Positions 19,375 through 28,820 of a stretch of 64,000 nt of DNA are shown here, one piece after another (within the stretch, counting starts at the first letter, position 1; each line of letters opens with the position of its first letter). The notes under the pieces are model-generated. The model was not told the DNA's origin. It saw only the letters and a program-made list of their open reading frames with translations, and did no database searches. Position numbers and translations under genes: made by a program. Source of the stretch: Sphingomonas sp. UV9. Lineage in GTDB: Bacteria; Pseudomonadota; Alphaproteobacteria; Sphingomonadales; Sphingomonadaceae. The stretch spans positions 434,001 to 498,000 of the forward strand of contig NZ_SCIN01000002.1 in assembly GCF_004101245.1 (NCBI RefSeq). The letters are read 5' to 3'.

Positions 19375-19406
19375 GGCGTAAGTCGGCTTGCCGATCGCCA
19401 CTACCT

Positions 19407-19538
19407 CACGATCCTCCCCCGCAAGGGGGAGGTGGCAGGCGCAGCCTGACGGAGGGGGCGGTAAGCGACTACGCCCGTTGCGTGTCCTCCCCCTCCGTCA
19501 CCTTCGGCGACACCTCCCCCTTGCGGGGGAGGATCGTG
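19407..19538. repeat. Palindromic repeat, family D variant (long)
   Basis: Outer arms CACGATCCTCCCCCGCAAGG and CCTTGCGGGGGAGGATCGTG form an exact inverted repeat, with inner partial arms CTGACGGAGGGGG and CCCCCTCCGTCA. A nested double hairpin of about 132 bp. Confidence 0.75.
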
Positions 19539-19583
19539 ATATCCGCTCTGGCGCTCTGGCCAGCACAATATACGCTGCGCATC

Positions 19584-20561
19584 ATGCTCCGCCCGTTGAT
19601 CCTCGCGCTCGCTCTCCTCCCCGCGGCGGCGACGAATCGCCCCCCGCCGGCCGACCCGCTCACCGCGACGATCCAAACCGAAGACGCCGACCGCTTCGCC
19701 GCCCTCTTCGCCAAGACCAAGGGCAAGCCGACCGCCGCGCAACTCAAACGTGACTATCTCGACAAGGGCAGTTTCGGGATCGGCGTCTTCACCCCCGGCC
19801 GGATCGGCGACGCAGACAGGCTCGCGCGCGCGATCGCCGCCAACCCCACCCGCTACGCGCAGGCGATCAGGACCTGCCTGCCCGCCGCCAAGGCCGCCAC
19901 CGCCGATCTCCGATCGATCTATCTCGGCCTTCGCGGCGCGCTCCCCGACGCGAAACTCCCGCAGGTCTATATCGTCTTCGGCGCGGGCAATTCCGGTGGC
20001 ACGGCGGGCCCCGGCGCACAGGTGCTCGGCCTCGAAGTCCTTTGCCGCCTGTCGCCGACGCCTGAGAAACTGCGCCAGACGCTGCGCCATTTCTTCGCGC
20101 ACGAGACGGTGCACGCGATCCAGGAGGATGCCGGCATGACGCTGGCCCGCGATCCGTTGCTCACCGCGATCCTCGTCGAGGGCGCGGCGGACTTCATCGC
20201 CCAACTCGTCACCGGCGAGGAACCCGACGCCGCGCGCGCCGCCTGGGCGACTCCGCGCGAAGCCGAACTCTGGCGCCAGATGCAGGCCGACATCGCGCTC
20301 ACCCGCAGCCTGACCGACAAGGACGACCCGGACGAGGGCTCACCCGAAGCCAAGGCCTATGCGCGCTGGATCGGCAACTACTCCACGCCGCCCGCCGGCT
20401 GGCCGCCCGAGCTCGGCTATTGGATGGGGCTGCGGATCTGGCAGCGTTATTATGCCGCCGCGCCCGACAAGCACGCCGCGCTCAGGGCGATGCTGGCGGT
20501 CCGCGATCCGCGTGCCATTCTGGCCGCCGGAACATACAAGCGCCGCGGAGGTTCCCTCTAA
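19584..20561 (+). CDS. Predicted exported zinc metalloprotease (HExxH, gluzincin-like)
   Basis: 325 residues from ATG at 19584, chosen because it begins a short signal peptide (MLRPLILALALLPAAA). The zinc motif HETVH sits at about residue 173, in FFAHETVHAIQEDAG, and a downstream EGAADFIAQL supplies a plausible third ligand Glu about 25 residues later. This matches the pattern of DUF2268-like putative proteases, but I cannot confirm the family. Probably periplasmic. Upstream in-frame codons run through repeats and are rejected. Confidence 0.72.
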   Translation: MLRPLILALALLPAAATNRPPPADPLTATIQTEDADRFAALFAKTKGKPTAAQLKRDYLDKGSFGIGVFTPGRIGDADRLARAIAANPTRYAQAIRTCLPAAKAATADLRSIYLGLRGALPDAKLPQVYIVFGAGNSGGTAGPGAQVLGLEVLCRLSPTPEKLRQTLRHFFAHETVHAIQEDAGMTLARDPLLTAILVEGAADFIAQLVTGEEPDAARAAWATPREAELWRQMQADIALTRSLTDKDDPDEGSPEAKAYARWIGNYSTPPAGWPPELGYWMGLRIWQRYYAAAPDKHAALRAMLAVRDPRAILAAGTYKRRGGSL

Positions 20562-20652
20562 AGGCGACGAAATGCCGCTGCATCTTCCCGCGCCGCAACA
20601 ATTACGCTATGGCGCGCGCCAACCCCGTTCCTCGTTTCAAGAGAATACATTC

Positions 20653-22497
20653 ATGAGCCTCCGCAACGTGGCGATCATTGCGCACGTCGATCACGGCAAG
20701 ACGACGCTGGTCGACCAGCTCTTCCGCCAGTCCGGCACCTTCCGCGACAACCAGCGCATCGAAGAGCGCGCAATGGATTCCAACGATCTCGAAAAGGAGC
20801 GTGGGATCACCATTCTCGCCAAGCCGACCTCGGTCGACTGGACGCCCCCGGGCGAGAGCGAGAGCATCCGCATCAACATCGTCGACACGCCCGGCCACGC
20901 CGATTTCGGCGGCGAAGTCGAGCGCATCCTGTCGATGGTCGACGGCGTCGTCCTGCTGGTCGATTCGTCGGAAGGCGCGATGCCGCAGACCAAGTTCGTC
21001 ACCGGCAAGGCGCTGGCACTCGGCCTCAAGCCGATCGTCGTCGTCAACAAGGTCGACCGTAACGACGCGCGCATCCAGGAAGTGCTCGACGAAGTGTTCG
21101 ATCTGTTCGTGTCGCTCGACGCGAATGACGAGCAGCTCGATTTCCCCGTGCTCTACGCATCGGGTCGCAACGGCTATGCCTCGACCGACATGGACGCGCG
21201 CGAAGGCACGCTGATCCCGATGTTCGAGACGATCGTGAAGTATGTCTCGCCGCCGGCCGTCGAAGTCGCCGGTGTGCCGTTCACCTTCCTCGTCACGCTG
21301 CTCGATCGCGATCCGTTCCTCGGCCGCGTCCTCACCGGTCGCGTCAATTCGGGTACCGTGAAGACCAACCAGCCGATCCACGCGCTGAACAACGACGGCA
21401 AGATCATCGAGACGGGTCGCGCGTCCAAGATCATGTCGTTCCGTGGTCTCGACCGCGTGCCGGTCGACGAAGCCAAGGCTGGCGACATCATATCGCTCGC
21501 AGGTCTTTCGGTTGCGACCGTGGCCGACACGATCGCCGACATCACGGTGACCGAGCCGCTGCACGCGCAGCCGATCGATCCCCCCACGCTGTCGATGCGT
21601 TTTGCCGTGAACGATTCGCCGATGGCGGGCCGTGAAGGCACCAAGGTGACGTCGCGCATGATCCGCGAGCGCCTGTTCCGCGAAGCCGAGTCGAACGTCG
21701 CCGTGAAGGTGACCGAGGCCGCCGACAAGGACAGCTTCGAAGTCGCCGGCCGCGGCGAGCTTCAGCTGGGCGTGCTGATCGAGACGATGCGCCGCGAAGG
21801 CTTCGAGCTCGGCATCTCGCGTCCGCGCGTGCTGTTCGGCGAAGACGAGAACGGCAAGAAGACCGAGCCGTACGAGACCGTCATCATCGACGTCGACGAG
21901 GAGCATTCGGGCACCGTCGTCGAGAAGATGAACACCCGTAAGGCCGAGATGACCGACATGCGTCCGTCGACCGGTGGCAAGACCCGCATCACCTTCTCGG
22001 CGCCGAGCCGCGGGATGATCGGCTATCATGGCGAGTTCCTGTCCGACACGCGCGGCACCGGGATCATGAACCGGCTGTATGAGAAGTACGGCCCGCACAA
22101 GGGGCCGATCGAGGGTCGCAAGAACGGCGTTCTGATCTCGAACGGGTCGGGCGAAGCGAACAACTACGCACTGGGTCCGCTCGAAGAGCGCGGCATCCTG
22201 TTCGTGGGTCACGGCGAGGCTCTGTATGAGGGCATGATCGTCGGCGAGAACGCCAAGCCGGACGACCTCGAGGTCAACCCGATGAAGACCAAGGCGCTGA
22301 CCAACTTCCGCGCTTCGGGCGGCAAGGACGACCAGGTCCGCCTGTCCCCGCCGAAGCGCGCGACGCTGGAGCAGGCGATCGCCTACATCGACGACGACGA
22401 GATGGTCGAAGTCACGCCGAAGTCGATCCGTCTGCGCAAGCGCTTCCTCGACGCGAACGAGCGCAAGCGGGCTAGCCGCGCTAAGCAGAGCGCCTGA
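20653..22497 (+). CDS. typA: Translational GTPase TypA/BipA
   Basis: Ribosome-binding GTPase involved in 50S assembly and stress adaptation. 614 residues from ATG at 20653. G1 motif AHVDHGKT (residues 10-17), G3 [14 protein letters not shown] and G4 NKVDR, then the EF-G-like domains and the TypA-specific C-terminus ([17 protein letters not shown]). The start has AAGAG upstream. Codon bias is like groEL, suggesting high expression. It ends in a clear terminator. Confidence 0.96.
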   Translation: MSLRNVAIIAHVDHGKTTLVDQLFRQSGTFRDNQRIEERAMDSNDLEKERGITILAKPTSVDWTPPGESESIRINIVDTPGHADFGGEVERILSMVDGVVLLVDSSEGAMPQTKFVTGKALALGLKPIVVVNKVDRNDARIQEVLDEVFDLFVSLDANDEQLDFPVLYASGRNGYASTDMDAREGTLIPMFETIVKYVSPPAVEVAGVPFTFLVTLLDRDPFLGRVLTGRVNSGTVKTNQPIHALNNDGKIIETGRASKIMSFRGLDRVPVDEAKAGDIISLAGLSVATVADTIADITVTEPLHAQPIDPPTLSMRFAVNDSPMAGREGTKVTSRMIRERLFREAESNVAVKVTEAADKDSFEVAGRGELQLGVLIETMRREGFELGISRPRVLFGEDENGKKTEPYETVIIDVDEEHSGTVVEKMNTRKAEMTDMRPSTGGKTRITFSAPSRGMIGYHGEFLSDTRGTGIMNRLYEKYGPHKGPIEGRKNGVLISNGSGEANNYALGPLEERGILFVGHGEALYEGMIVGENAKPDDLEVNPMKTKALTNFRASGGKDDQVRLSPPKRATLEQAIAYIDDDEMVEVTPKSIRLRKRFLDANERKRASRAKQSA

Positions 22498-22601
22498 GGC
22501 CAGCTCGGCGAAGCCGGCTGAGCCTAAGGCGCTCGGCCGGCCTCGCTGAAGCGAGGTCCGACGACGCGGCTTCGCCGGGTCGCGCTACGTGAAATGAGAA
22601 C

Positions 22602-22629
22602 AGGCCGGGGGGAAACCTCCGGCCTTTTT
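22602..22629 (+). terminator. Rho-independent terminator of typA
   Basis: Stem AGGCCGGGGG/CCTCCGGCCT (one G-T pair) with a GAAA tetraloop and a TTTTT tail, 105 nt after the typA stop. Confidence 0.88.
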
Positions 22630-22659
22630 CGTTGTGTGACAGAAGTCCCGAGTAAACCC

Positions 22660-22738
22660 GTTCCCCCGCGAAGGCGGGGGCCCAGGATCACAAGCGATAC
22701 CGCCCAAGACCCTGGACCCCCGCCTCCGCGGGGGAACA
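22660..22738. repeat. Palindromic repeat, family A (long form)
   Basis: Arms GTTCCCCCGCGAAGGCGGGG and CCCCGCCTCCGCGGGGGAAC with CCCAGGATCACAAGCG in the left inner part. Adjacent to a family C copy; together they fill the gap between typA and the L,D-transpeptidase gene. Confidence 0.82.
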
Positions 22739-22777
22739 AGAGTGAGACGTGAGCGGCCATCGCGAACCCGCCGTCCC

Positions 22778-22859
22778 CGTCATCCTGACGAAAGTCAGGA
22801 TCCAGAGCCACGAAGGTCGCCGGCCGTTACTCTGGATCCTGACTTTCGTCAGGATGACG
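22778..22859. repeat. Palindromic repeat, family C
   Basis: Arms CGTCATCCTGACGAAAGTCA and TGACTTTCGTCAGGATGACG are a perfect 27-bp-class inverted repeat including GGATCCAGAG/CTCTGGATCC. Nearly identical to the copy at 27923. Confidence 0.85.
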
Positions 22860-22920
22860 GGGGTTATTGCGATGGCGTAGGTCGATCAGATCCGCGACAA
22901 TCCGCGCTCGCCCCGCACCT

Positions 22921-23610
22921 TCAAGCAGCCGTAATCCGCCCGCCCCGCTCCAACATCTCGCCACTCGTAACGATCACCCGATCCCCCAGCTTCACCTGCC
23001 CGAAGATCAGCTTGGCAAACGCGGTCGGCACGCCCACGCAGCCATGCGTGGCGTACTTCCCCTCCATCAGCTTGCTGCCGTGGATCGAGATCCCGTCATT
23101 GGTCAGCCGCAACATGTACGGCATCGGCGCACCGTAGAGGTTCGACACATGATGCGCGTCCTTCTGGGTGATCTTGAAGACCCCCAGCGGCGTCGGCTTC
23201 TCGTCCGCGCCATAGATCACCGCGGCCGTCCCGATCTCGTACCCCGCACGAAAGATCGATAGGGTCTGCGCGACCAGATCGACGGTGATGACGATCGGCC
23301 CCTCGGGCACACCGGCAGTGTCCCAGTAGTAGTCGCCATGCCGAAGGGGCTCGGGCACATCCAGCACGCGCTTCACGACATAGCCGTCGTCCGGCTCGGC
23401 GACGGCAACGTCAGGGCCGGCCATGACAGACACGGGTTTCGGCACGATCGTCGGAACAGGCAGCGCGACCTGCGCCTTGACGACCTGCGCCGGTGCTTGT
23501 GTCGCGCGCACCTTCACCGGCGATCCCGACAAGGCGAGTCCGCCGATCAGCACGGCACTGCCCCCTAGAACGGCAAAGGCGATCGTTCGCGTCGTCATGG
23601 TTTTGCGCAT
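22921..23610 (-). CDS. Exported L,D-transpeptidase (YkuD domain)
   Basis: 229 residues. Basic N-terminus plus hydrophobic segment AFAVLGGSAVLIGGLALSG (residues 11-29) as signal peptide or anchor, a linker, then a YkuD domain from about residue 105. Catalytic motif: His177 in SIHGSK and Cys191 in THGCVGVP. Such enzymes make 3-3 peptidoglycan crosslinks or attach proteins to peptidoglycan in the periplasm. Which of these applies cannot be told. Single gene. Confidence 0.9.
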   Translation of the reverse strand: MRKTMTTRTIAFAVLGGSAVLIGGLALSGSPVKVRATQAPAQVVKAQVALPVPTIVPKPVSVMAGPDVAVAEPDDGYVVKRVLDVPEPLRHGDYYWDTAGVPEGPIVITVDLVAQTLSIFRAGYEIGTAAVIYGADEKPTPLGVFKITQKDAHHVSNLYGAPMPYMLRLTNDGISIHGSKLMEGKYATHGCVGVPTAFAKLIFGQVKLGDRVIVTSGEMLERGGRITAA

Positions 23611-23751
23611 TCCCCGATCCTAGCCGATATTCGTGAACAATGCCCAGCCGGGTGGGTGCTGGTTGAGTCCCCGCGCGGGACCGCCGCCGCCAGCTATACC
23701 GTGGGTTAACAACCCGTTCCGAACCAGTTCAGACCGAATCGTCTAGACGCT

Positions 23752-23777
23752 GAAACACGGTCGGACACTTATGCGTT
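23752..23777 (+). promoter_or_regulatory. Candidate EcfG-type (general stress) promoter
   Basis: GAAAC (23752-23756), 17 nt, CGTT (23774-23777), one mismatch from the alphaproteobacterial EcfG pattern GGAAC-N16/17-CGTT. It would start transcription about 34 nt before the ATG at 23818. Suggestive only. Confidence 0.33.
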
Positions 23778-23817
23778 TGTCCCACGCGGACCGGGCGTAA
23801 CTAGTAACGGAGTTCGG

Positions 23818-24210
23818 ATGATGAACGGATTTTTCAAGAAGGCAGGTTTGGGGGTAGCTCTTGCCGCGACTGCGCTGACCGCAGCCGTGCCAGCCGACGC
23901 ACAGCGTTGGGGCCGGGGTTATGGTCGCGGCTATGGCGGCGGCTGGCATCACCGCGGCGGTGGCAATGCGGCGGGCGCAGCGGTTCTTGGCGGCATCCTC
24001 GGCCTGGGTGTCGGCGCAGCAATCGCGAGCAGCAACAATCGCAACCGCGGCTATTACGACGACGGCTATTATGCAGGACCGCCGCCGCGTGCCTATTACG
24101 CACCGCCGGTCCGGACCTATTACCGCGAAGATTATCGGCCGCGGTGCTGGAACGAATGGCGGGTCGATCCCTATTATGGTGACAGGGTATCGGTGCAGGT
24201 TTGTAGCTGA
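23818..24210 (+). CDS. Small exported Gly/Tyr/Arg-rich protein
   Basis: 130 residues. Signal peptide to about residue 28 (LGVALAATALTAAVPADA), then GRGYGRGYGGGWHHRGGG, a glycine-zipper-like hydrophobic stretch GAAVLGGILGLGVGAAIA and a Tyr/Pro-rich tail with two cysteines (RPRCWNEWRV and VQVCS). This pattern is common in sphingomonads; function unknown. Two adjacent ATGs at 23818 and 23821. A strong terminator follows. Confidence 0.75.
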   Translation: MMNGFFKKAGLGVALAATALTAAVPADAQRWGRGYGRGYGGGWHHRGGGNAAGAAVLGGILGLGVGAAIASSNNRNRGYYDDGYYAGPPPRAYYAPPVRTYYREDYRPRCWNEWRVDPYYGDRVSVQVCS

Positions 24211-24233
24211 ACCGATAAAAGTCCGAGACGATA

Positions 24234-24267
24234 GCGGCGTCGGGAGAAATCCCGGCGCCGCTTTTTT
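24234..24267 (+). terminator. Rho-independent terminator
   Basis: Stem GCGGCG-T-CGGGA/TCCCG-G-CGCCGC with a GAAA loop and TTTTTT tail, 24 nt after the small exported protein gene. Confidence 0.88.
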
Positions 24268-24305
24268 GTGGCGGAGCGACCGTCCTTGCCGCTAGACGCG
24301 CGACC

Positions 24306-24623
24306 ATGACCGACACGCCAAACACACCCGAGACCGAAGCTGCCGCCACCCCGGCCGCGACCGGCGACACGCCCCCCGATCGCCTGTCGATCAATCAGCG
24401 CAGCCCGTTCTTCAAGCAGGAGCTGCTCGAGCGCGGCATCGGCATCCGCTTCAAGGACGCCGTCCGCCACGACGTCGAGGAATATTGCATCTCCGAGGGC
24501 TGGATCCGAGTCGCACTCGGGAAGAAGGTCGACCGCATGGGCAACCCGCTGACGCTGAAGCTGGTCGGCCCGGTCGAGGCCTGGTTCGAGCGCCCCGCGG
24601 CGAGCGACGCCGACGAGGGCTAA
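24306..24623 (+). CDS. DUF3297 family protein
   Basis: 105 residues. Low-complexity N-terminus (Thr/Ala/Pro-rich), then the conserved DUF3297 core LPDRLSINQRSPFF-like segment (PPDRLSINQRSPFFKQELLE), RGIGIRFKDAVRHDVEEYCISEGWIR and GNPLTLKLVGPVEAWFE. Cytoplasmic; function unknown. Convergent with the ABC-F gene, with a palindromic shared terminator between them. Confidence 0.85.
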   Translation: MTDTPNTPETEAAATPAATGDTPPDRLSINQRSPFFKQELLERGIGIRFKDAVRHDVEEYCISEGWIRVALGKKVDRMGNPLTLKLVGPVEAWFERPAASDADEG

Positions 24624-24654
24624 GCCTCTCGTACACGCATCCTGACATCTACCC

Positions 24655-24684
24655 CGTCATCCTGGGCTCGTCCCAGGATGACGG
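24655..24684. terminator. Short family C-like palindrome, probable shared terminator
   Basis: CGTCATCCTGGG-CTCGT-CCCAGGATGACG, a 12-bp perfect stem between the convergent DUF3297 and ABC-F genes. Ends match family C, so it looks like a deletion derivative of that repeat. Confidence 0.55.
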
Positions 24685-24692
24685 GGCGAAGT

Positions 24693-26561
24693 TTAAGCCG
24701 CCACGCCCTCCAACGCTTCGCTAGCCTCGAGCCACTTCGCCTCGCTGGCCTCCAGCTTGGCATTCACCTCGGCCCGACGCTTGCTGAGATCCCCCATCGA
24801 CATCCGCGAGAAGCGCGGCTCGGCCGTCGCCGGATCGACCATCGCGCGGTCGATCGCGTTGCGCTCCTTGGTGAACTTGGCGGTCTGCTCCTCGACCTCG
24901 CGCAGCGTCTTGCGCAGCGCCGCGTCGTTGCTCTTGGCCTCCGCCGCGGCCTTCTTGCCCGCCTTCTTGTCGGCCTTCGACGCCGCATCGCCCTTGCCGC
25001 CGTCGCCCTTCAGGACGAACGCGATATAGTCGTCGAGGCTGCCGTCGAACTCCTTCGCCGTCCCGTCGTCGACCAGCACCAGCCGGTCGGCGGTCAGCTC
25101 GAGCATGTGACGATCATGGCTGACCAGCACGACGGCGCCGGTATAGGCGTTGAGCGCCTGCACCAGCGCCTCGCGCGCATCGACGTCCAAATGGTTGGTC
25201 GGCTCATCGAGGATCAGCAGATGCGGTGCGTCGCGCGTGATCAGCGCCAAGGCGAGCCTTGCGCGCTCGCCGCCGGAAAGCTTGCCGACTCGCGTCGTCG
25301 CCTTGTCGCCCGAGAACCCGAACCGCCCGAGCTGCGCGCGCACCGCCGCTGGCGTCGCACCCTTCATCAGGTGCGACATATGCTCGATCGGCGAATCGGT
25401 CGGATCGAGTTCCTCGACCTGATACTGGGTGAAATACCCCACCTTCATCTTGCCCGACGACGACATCTCGCCGTCCATCGGCGTCAGCTGCGCGGCCAGC
25501 AGCCGCGCGAGCGTGGTCTTGCCGTTGCCGTTGCGCCCGAGCAGCGCAACCCGGTCGTCGGGATCGAGCCGCATGTTGAGCCGCTTCAGGATCGGCACGT
25601 CGGCATAGCCGACCGTCGCCATGTCGAGCGTGATCAGCGGCGGGCGCAGCTCGGTCGGGTTGGGGAAGCCGAACGACAGCGTCGGATCGTTATAGCTCTC
25701 GGCGATCGGCTGCATCTTCGACAGCATCTTCTGGCGCGACTGCGCCTGCTTGGCGGTCGAGGCGCGCGCGCTGTTCTTGGCGATATATTCCTGCAGCTTC
25801 TCGCGCTGCACCGCCTGGTTGGCACGCGCCGCCTCGATCTGCGCCAAACGCTCGGCGCGCTGGCGCTCGAACGCGTCATAACCGCCGGGATACAGCGTGA
25901 TCTTGCCGCCCTGCAGATGTAGGATGTGATCGACGACGTTGTTGAGGAAATCACGCTCGTGGCTGACGACGACGATCGTCGCCTTGTAGCCCTTGAGGAA
26001 GTCCTCGAGCCACATCACCGCTTCGAGATCGAGATGGTTCGACGGCTCGTCGAGCAGCAGCAGGTCCGGCTGCGAGAACAGCAACGCGGCAAGCGCCACG
26101 CGCATCTTCCAGCCACCCGAGAAGCTGTCGAGCGTCCGCGCCTGCATATCCTCGTCGAAGCCGAGACCGAGCAGGATCTGCGCGGCGCGTGCGGGCGCGG
26201 TGTAGGCGTCGATCGCGATCAGCCGCTCGTACACGTCGCCGAGCCTTTCGGGGTCCTCGCTCGTCTCGCTCTCGATCATCAGCGCGGCGCGCTCCAGATC
26301 GGCTTCGAGCACGGTCTCGAACGGCGTCTTCACGCCGTGCGGCGCTTCCTGCGCGAGGTAACCGATGCGGGCGCCCTTGGGCATGTCGGCCGAGCCGTCA
26401 TCGGGTTCGAGCTGGCCTGCGATCACGCGCACCATCGTCGACTTGCCCGCGCCGTTGCGCCCGATCAGCCCGACGCGGCTGCCCGGCGGCAACGCGGCCG
26501 TGGCGCCATCGAGGATAACGCGTCCGCCCAGGCGCACCGTGATATTGTTCAGGTTCAGCAT
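24693..26561 (-). CDS. ABC-F family ATP-binding protein (Uup/YheS-like)
   Basis: 622 residues with no membrane spans: two ABC ATPase domains joined by a linker, typical of ribosome-acting ABC-F proteins. First domain: Walker A GRNGAGKST, signature SGGWKMR, Walker B LLLLDEPSNHLD. Second: GRNGNGKTT, LSGGERAR, LLILDEPTNHLD. A C-terminal Lys-rich coiled coil (residues 530-620) resembles Uup or YheS. Start ATG at 26561 (MLNLNNITVRLGGR). Likely rescues stalled translation; the exact subfamily is undetermined. Confidence 0.92.
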   Translation of the reverse strand: MLNLNNITVRLGGRVILDGATAALPPGSRVGLIGRNGAGKSTMVRVIAGQLEPDDGSADMPKGARIGYLAQEAPHGVKTPFETVLEADLERAALMIESETSEDPERLGDVYERLIAIDAYTAPARAAQILLGLGFDEDMQARTLDSFSGGWKMRVALAALLFSQPDLLLLDEPSNHLDLEAVMWLEDFLKGYKATIVVVSHERDFLNNVVDHILHLQGGKITLYPGGYDAFERQRAERLAQIEAARANQAVQREKLQEYIAKNSARASTAKQAQSRQKMLSKMQPIAESYNDPTLSFGFPNPTELRPPLITLDMATVGYADVPILKRLNMRLDPDDRVALLGRNGNGKTTLARLLAAQLTPMDGEMSSSGKMKVGYFTQYQVEELDPTDSPIEHMSHLMKGATPAAVRAQLGRFGFSGDKATTRVGKLSGGERARLALALITRDAPHLLILDEPTNHLDVDAREALVQALNAYTGAVVLVSHDRHMLELTADRLVLVDDGTAKEFDGSLDDYIAFVLKGDGGKGDAASKADKKAGKKAAAEAKSNDAALRKTLREVEEQTAKFTKERNAIDRAMVDPATAEPRFSRMSMGDLSKRRAEVNAKLEASEAKWLEASEALEGVAA

Positions 26562-26701
26562 GCGCGTGCCGTTAGCAGATGCAGCATGGTTTTGCGAGAG
26601 TGGGGAAGGGGCGGCGCTCGTGCGCGTTTCCCCAGTCCGATGCCGTCTCGATCCTCCCCCTGGCGGGAGGGATGGAGTGGTGATCCACCCACTCCAAAGC
26701 A

Positions 26702-26808
26702 CCACCCCGGCGAAGGCCGGGGCCCAAATGGAGAGGTCGTCGTAACGGAGTACCGCCCGCCCTCAGTGACGTTTCCCAATTGGGCGCCGGCCTCCGCCGG
26801 GGAGTGGT
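26702..26808. repeat. Palindromic repeat, family B
   Basis: Arms CCACCCCGGCGAAGGCCGGG and CCGGCCTCCGCCGGGGAGTG with GTAACGGAG in the centre. It ends 10 bp before the stop codon of the SleB-type gene. Confidence 0.8.
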
Positions 26809-26817
26809 GTGGATGTG

Positions 26818-27846
26818 CTAGGTCTCGTCCGAGACGACCGCATCCAAACCCTCGCCACCGCCAACCGCGGGAGACGCCCGCCCGCCAACATGAACCCGAA
26901 CGCCCGACACCAACCGAGTCTGCACGACCCCCACGCTCGCCACCGTCGACACCGAGCGGGCCACCCCCCGGTGAACCGTCACGCCATGCACCGCATCCGC
27001 CGGCGCCGCGGCCACGCCCGCATCCACGTCCGCAACGTCATCCCGATTCCCATAATGCACCGAAACCCCGGCAATCTGCGCCGCAACCGCCGTAACGCCA
27101 CTTCGCGCGGCACTCCCGCCACCCCGCCAAGCCGGCTCCACCCCGGCATAGGCCTGCCGAAACGTCAGCGCCCGCTCCAGCGCCCCCTGCCAGCGATAGA
27201 AGACATGCGCCCCGACCGTCGTGATCCGCGCGAGGCTCGACGCCCACCATGGCAGGATGCTCGTGGTATGAAACGACGTCGCCGCCCCGACCGGCGCGTA
27301 CACGCTCCCGCCAAGCGCCGCCGCCGCAACTGAACGCGCGCGCTCCCAGGCGCCCGGCTCCCGAGTCCGCGCCATCGACCCGTCGCAGGTAAAGCTGAAC
27401 TGGCACCCCGTCCGCCGCTCCGCACCCTGATAGACGACGCCGCACACGCTGTTCGGGAAGGCACGGTCGCGCACGCGGTTGAGCACGACCTGCGCGACGG
27501 CGCGCTGGCCGTCCTCCGACTGCGATCGCGCCTCGTAATAGACCGCCGCGGTCAAACAGTCGGTCGCCCGGCTCGCATCATCGGCGGAGCGCGCGGTCAG
27601 GAAGGGCGGGGCCACGAACGGGGCTGCGGCGGCAAGCGGCGCATCAGGCGCCGTCGTCGCGATCTTCGCCGAGATGTCGTCGGGCACATGCAACGCCATC
27701 CGGCCCAGCAGCGCGCGCGCGTTGCGCTCGGGCTGGACGCGCGCGATCGCCACAGGCCGGTCCGCCGGCACGCACGACGTCGCCAGCACCAATGCGGGCA
27801 GGCTGATCAGCGCATGCGGATAAAGGCCGTAACCCGACGTCTTCAT
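26818..27846 (-). CDS. Cell wall hydrolase, SleB (Hydrolase_2) domain
   Basis: 342 residues. Hydrophobic N-terminus (LISLPALVLATSC) as signal peptide, possibly a lipoprotein although the lipobox is poor. The SleB domain runs from about residue 95 to 215: DCLTAAVYYEARSQSEDGQRAVAQVVLNR with catalytic Glu105, then CGVVYQG, CQFSFTCDG and GATSFHTTSILPWW. The Ala/Val-rich C-terminal 110 residues are not assigned. Predicted lytic transglycosylase-like peptidoglycan hydrolase in the periplasm, in a non-sporulating host. Confidence 0.88.
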   Translation of the reverse strand: MKTSGYGLYPHALISLPALVLATSCVPADRPVAIARVQPERNARALLGRMALHVPDDISAKIATTAPDAPLAAAAPFVAPPFLTARSADDASRATDCLTAAVYYEARSQSEDGQRAVAQVVLNRVRDRAFPNSVCGVVYQGAERRTGCQFSFTCDGSMARTREPGAWERARSVAAAALGGSVYAPVGAATSFHTTSILPWWASSLARITTVGAHVFYRWQGALERALTFRQAYAGVEPAWRGGGSAARSGVTAVAAQIAGVSVHYGNRDDVADVDAGVAAAPADAVHGVTVHRGVARSVSTVASVGVVQTRLVSGVRVHVGGRASPAVGGGEGLDAVVSDET

Positions 27847-27922
27847 CCCCCCGCTCTACGCGCGCGGGTTTAGGGACTGGTTAACGCGGGGCGCTCTTGA
27901 AAGCTTGCACACCCGCCGAGTT

Positions 27923-28004
27923 CGTCATCCTGACGAAAGTCAGGATCCAGAGTAACGGGCGGGGTCCTCAATGGCTCTGGATCCTGACTTTCGTCAGGAT
28001 GACG
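27923..28004. repeat. Palindromic repeat, family C
   Basis: Arms CGTCATCCTGACGAAAGTCA and TGACTTTCGTCAGGATGACG with GGATCCAGAG inner arms, nearly identical to the copy at 22778. It lies 18 bp downstream of the response regulator stop codon. Confidence 0.85.
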
Positions 28005-28022
28005 GGGGGAGGGAGCCCTAAC

Positions 28023-28820
28023 TCAGTGAACGAACCGCGCCACCACGTCGCGATACGACCGCGACACCTTCACGCTCGCCCCCGAGTTGAGCACCAGGAA
28101 GCACTCGCCATTGGTATGCGGCTTCACCTGCTTCACCAGGTCCAGGTTCACGATCGTCGAGCGATGCACGCGCTGGAACCGGCGCGGGTCGAGCCGCTTT
28201 TCCAGATCCTTCATCGTCTCGCGCAGGATCAGCGTGTTGTCGCCGGTATAGATGCACATATAGTCGCCCGCCGCGTCGATCCGCTCGATCGTGTCGACGT
28301 CGACGCGGAAGATCTGGCCGCGATCCTTGATGTTGATGAGCTTCTCGAACCGGTTGGCCGATACCGCGTCGCCGTCGGGCATGTCGGCCGCCGCATCGGG
28401 CGCGACGTCGGCAAGCACTTCGCGCAACCGGTCGACTTCCTCGACACCGCGCTTTTCGCTCAGCCGCTGGCGGACTCGCTCGATCGTGTCGGCCAGCCGT
28501 GATTCCTCGACCGGCTTCATCAGGTAATCGACCGCCTGCGCCTCGAACGCCCGCAGCGCATGGTCCGAATAGGCGGTGACGAACACGAACAGCGGCGGCT
28601 CGACCTCCATCAACCCCTGCACGACGGAGAAGCCGTCGAAGCCCGGCATCTGGATATCGAGGAAGACGAGGTCGGGCTTGTGCGTCTTGATCGCGCGAAT
28701 CGCCTCGCGGCCGTTCGAGCATTTTTCGATGATCTCGACGTCTTCATGCGCCTGGAGGCGGAGCTCGAGCCCCTGGATCGCCAGCGGTTCGTCGTCGACG
28801 AGAATGGTACGGATGGTCAT
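28023..28820 (-). CDS. LytTR-type response regulator
   Basis: 265 residues. Receiver domain 1-120 with acidic pair Asp9-Asp10, phosphoacceptor Asp55 (LVFLDIQMPG) and Lys102. A linker leads to a LytTR DNA-binding domain from about residue 160 (RGQIFRVDVDTIERIDAAGDY, RRFQRVHRSTIVNL, VSRSYRDVV). The start ATG overlaps the kinase stop by 4 nt, so the two are translationally coupled. Targets unknown; this family often controls envelope or competence genes. Confidence 0.93.
   Translation of the reverse strand: MTIRTILVDDEPLAIQGLELRLQAHEDVEIIEKCSNGREAIRAIKTHKPDLVFLDIQMPGFDGFSVVQGLMEVEPPLFVFVTAYSDHALRAFEAQAVDYLMKPVEESRLADTIERVRQRLSEKRGVEEVDRLREVLADVAPDAAADMPDGDAVSANRFEKLINIKDRGQIFRVDVDTIERIDAAGDYMCIYTGDNTLILRETMKDLEKRLDPRRFQRVHRSTIVNLDLVKQVKPHTNGECFLVLNSGASVKVSRSYRDVVARFVH

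Noticed and set aside
23701..23720. CtrA binding site around the GGGTTAAC sequence
   Set aside because: There is only one TTAAC half-site; the second at 7-nt spacing is missing.
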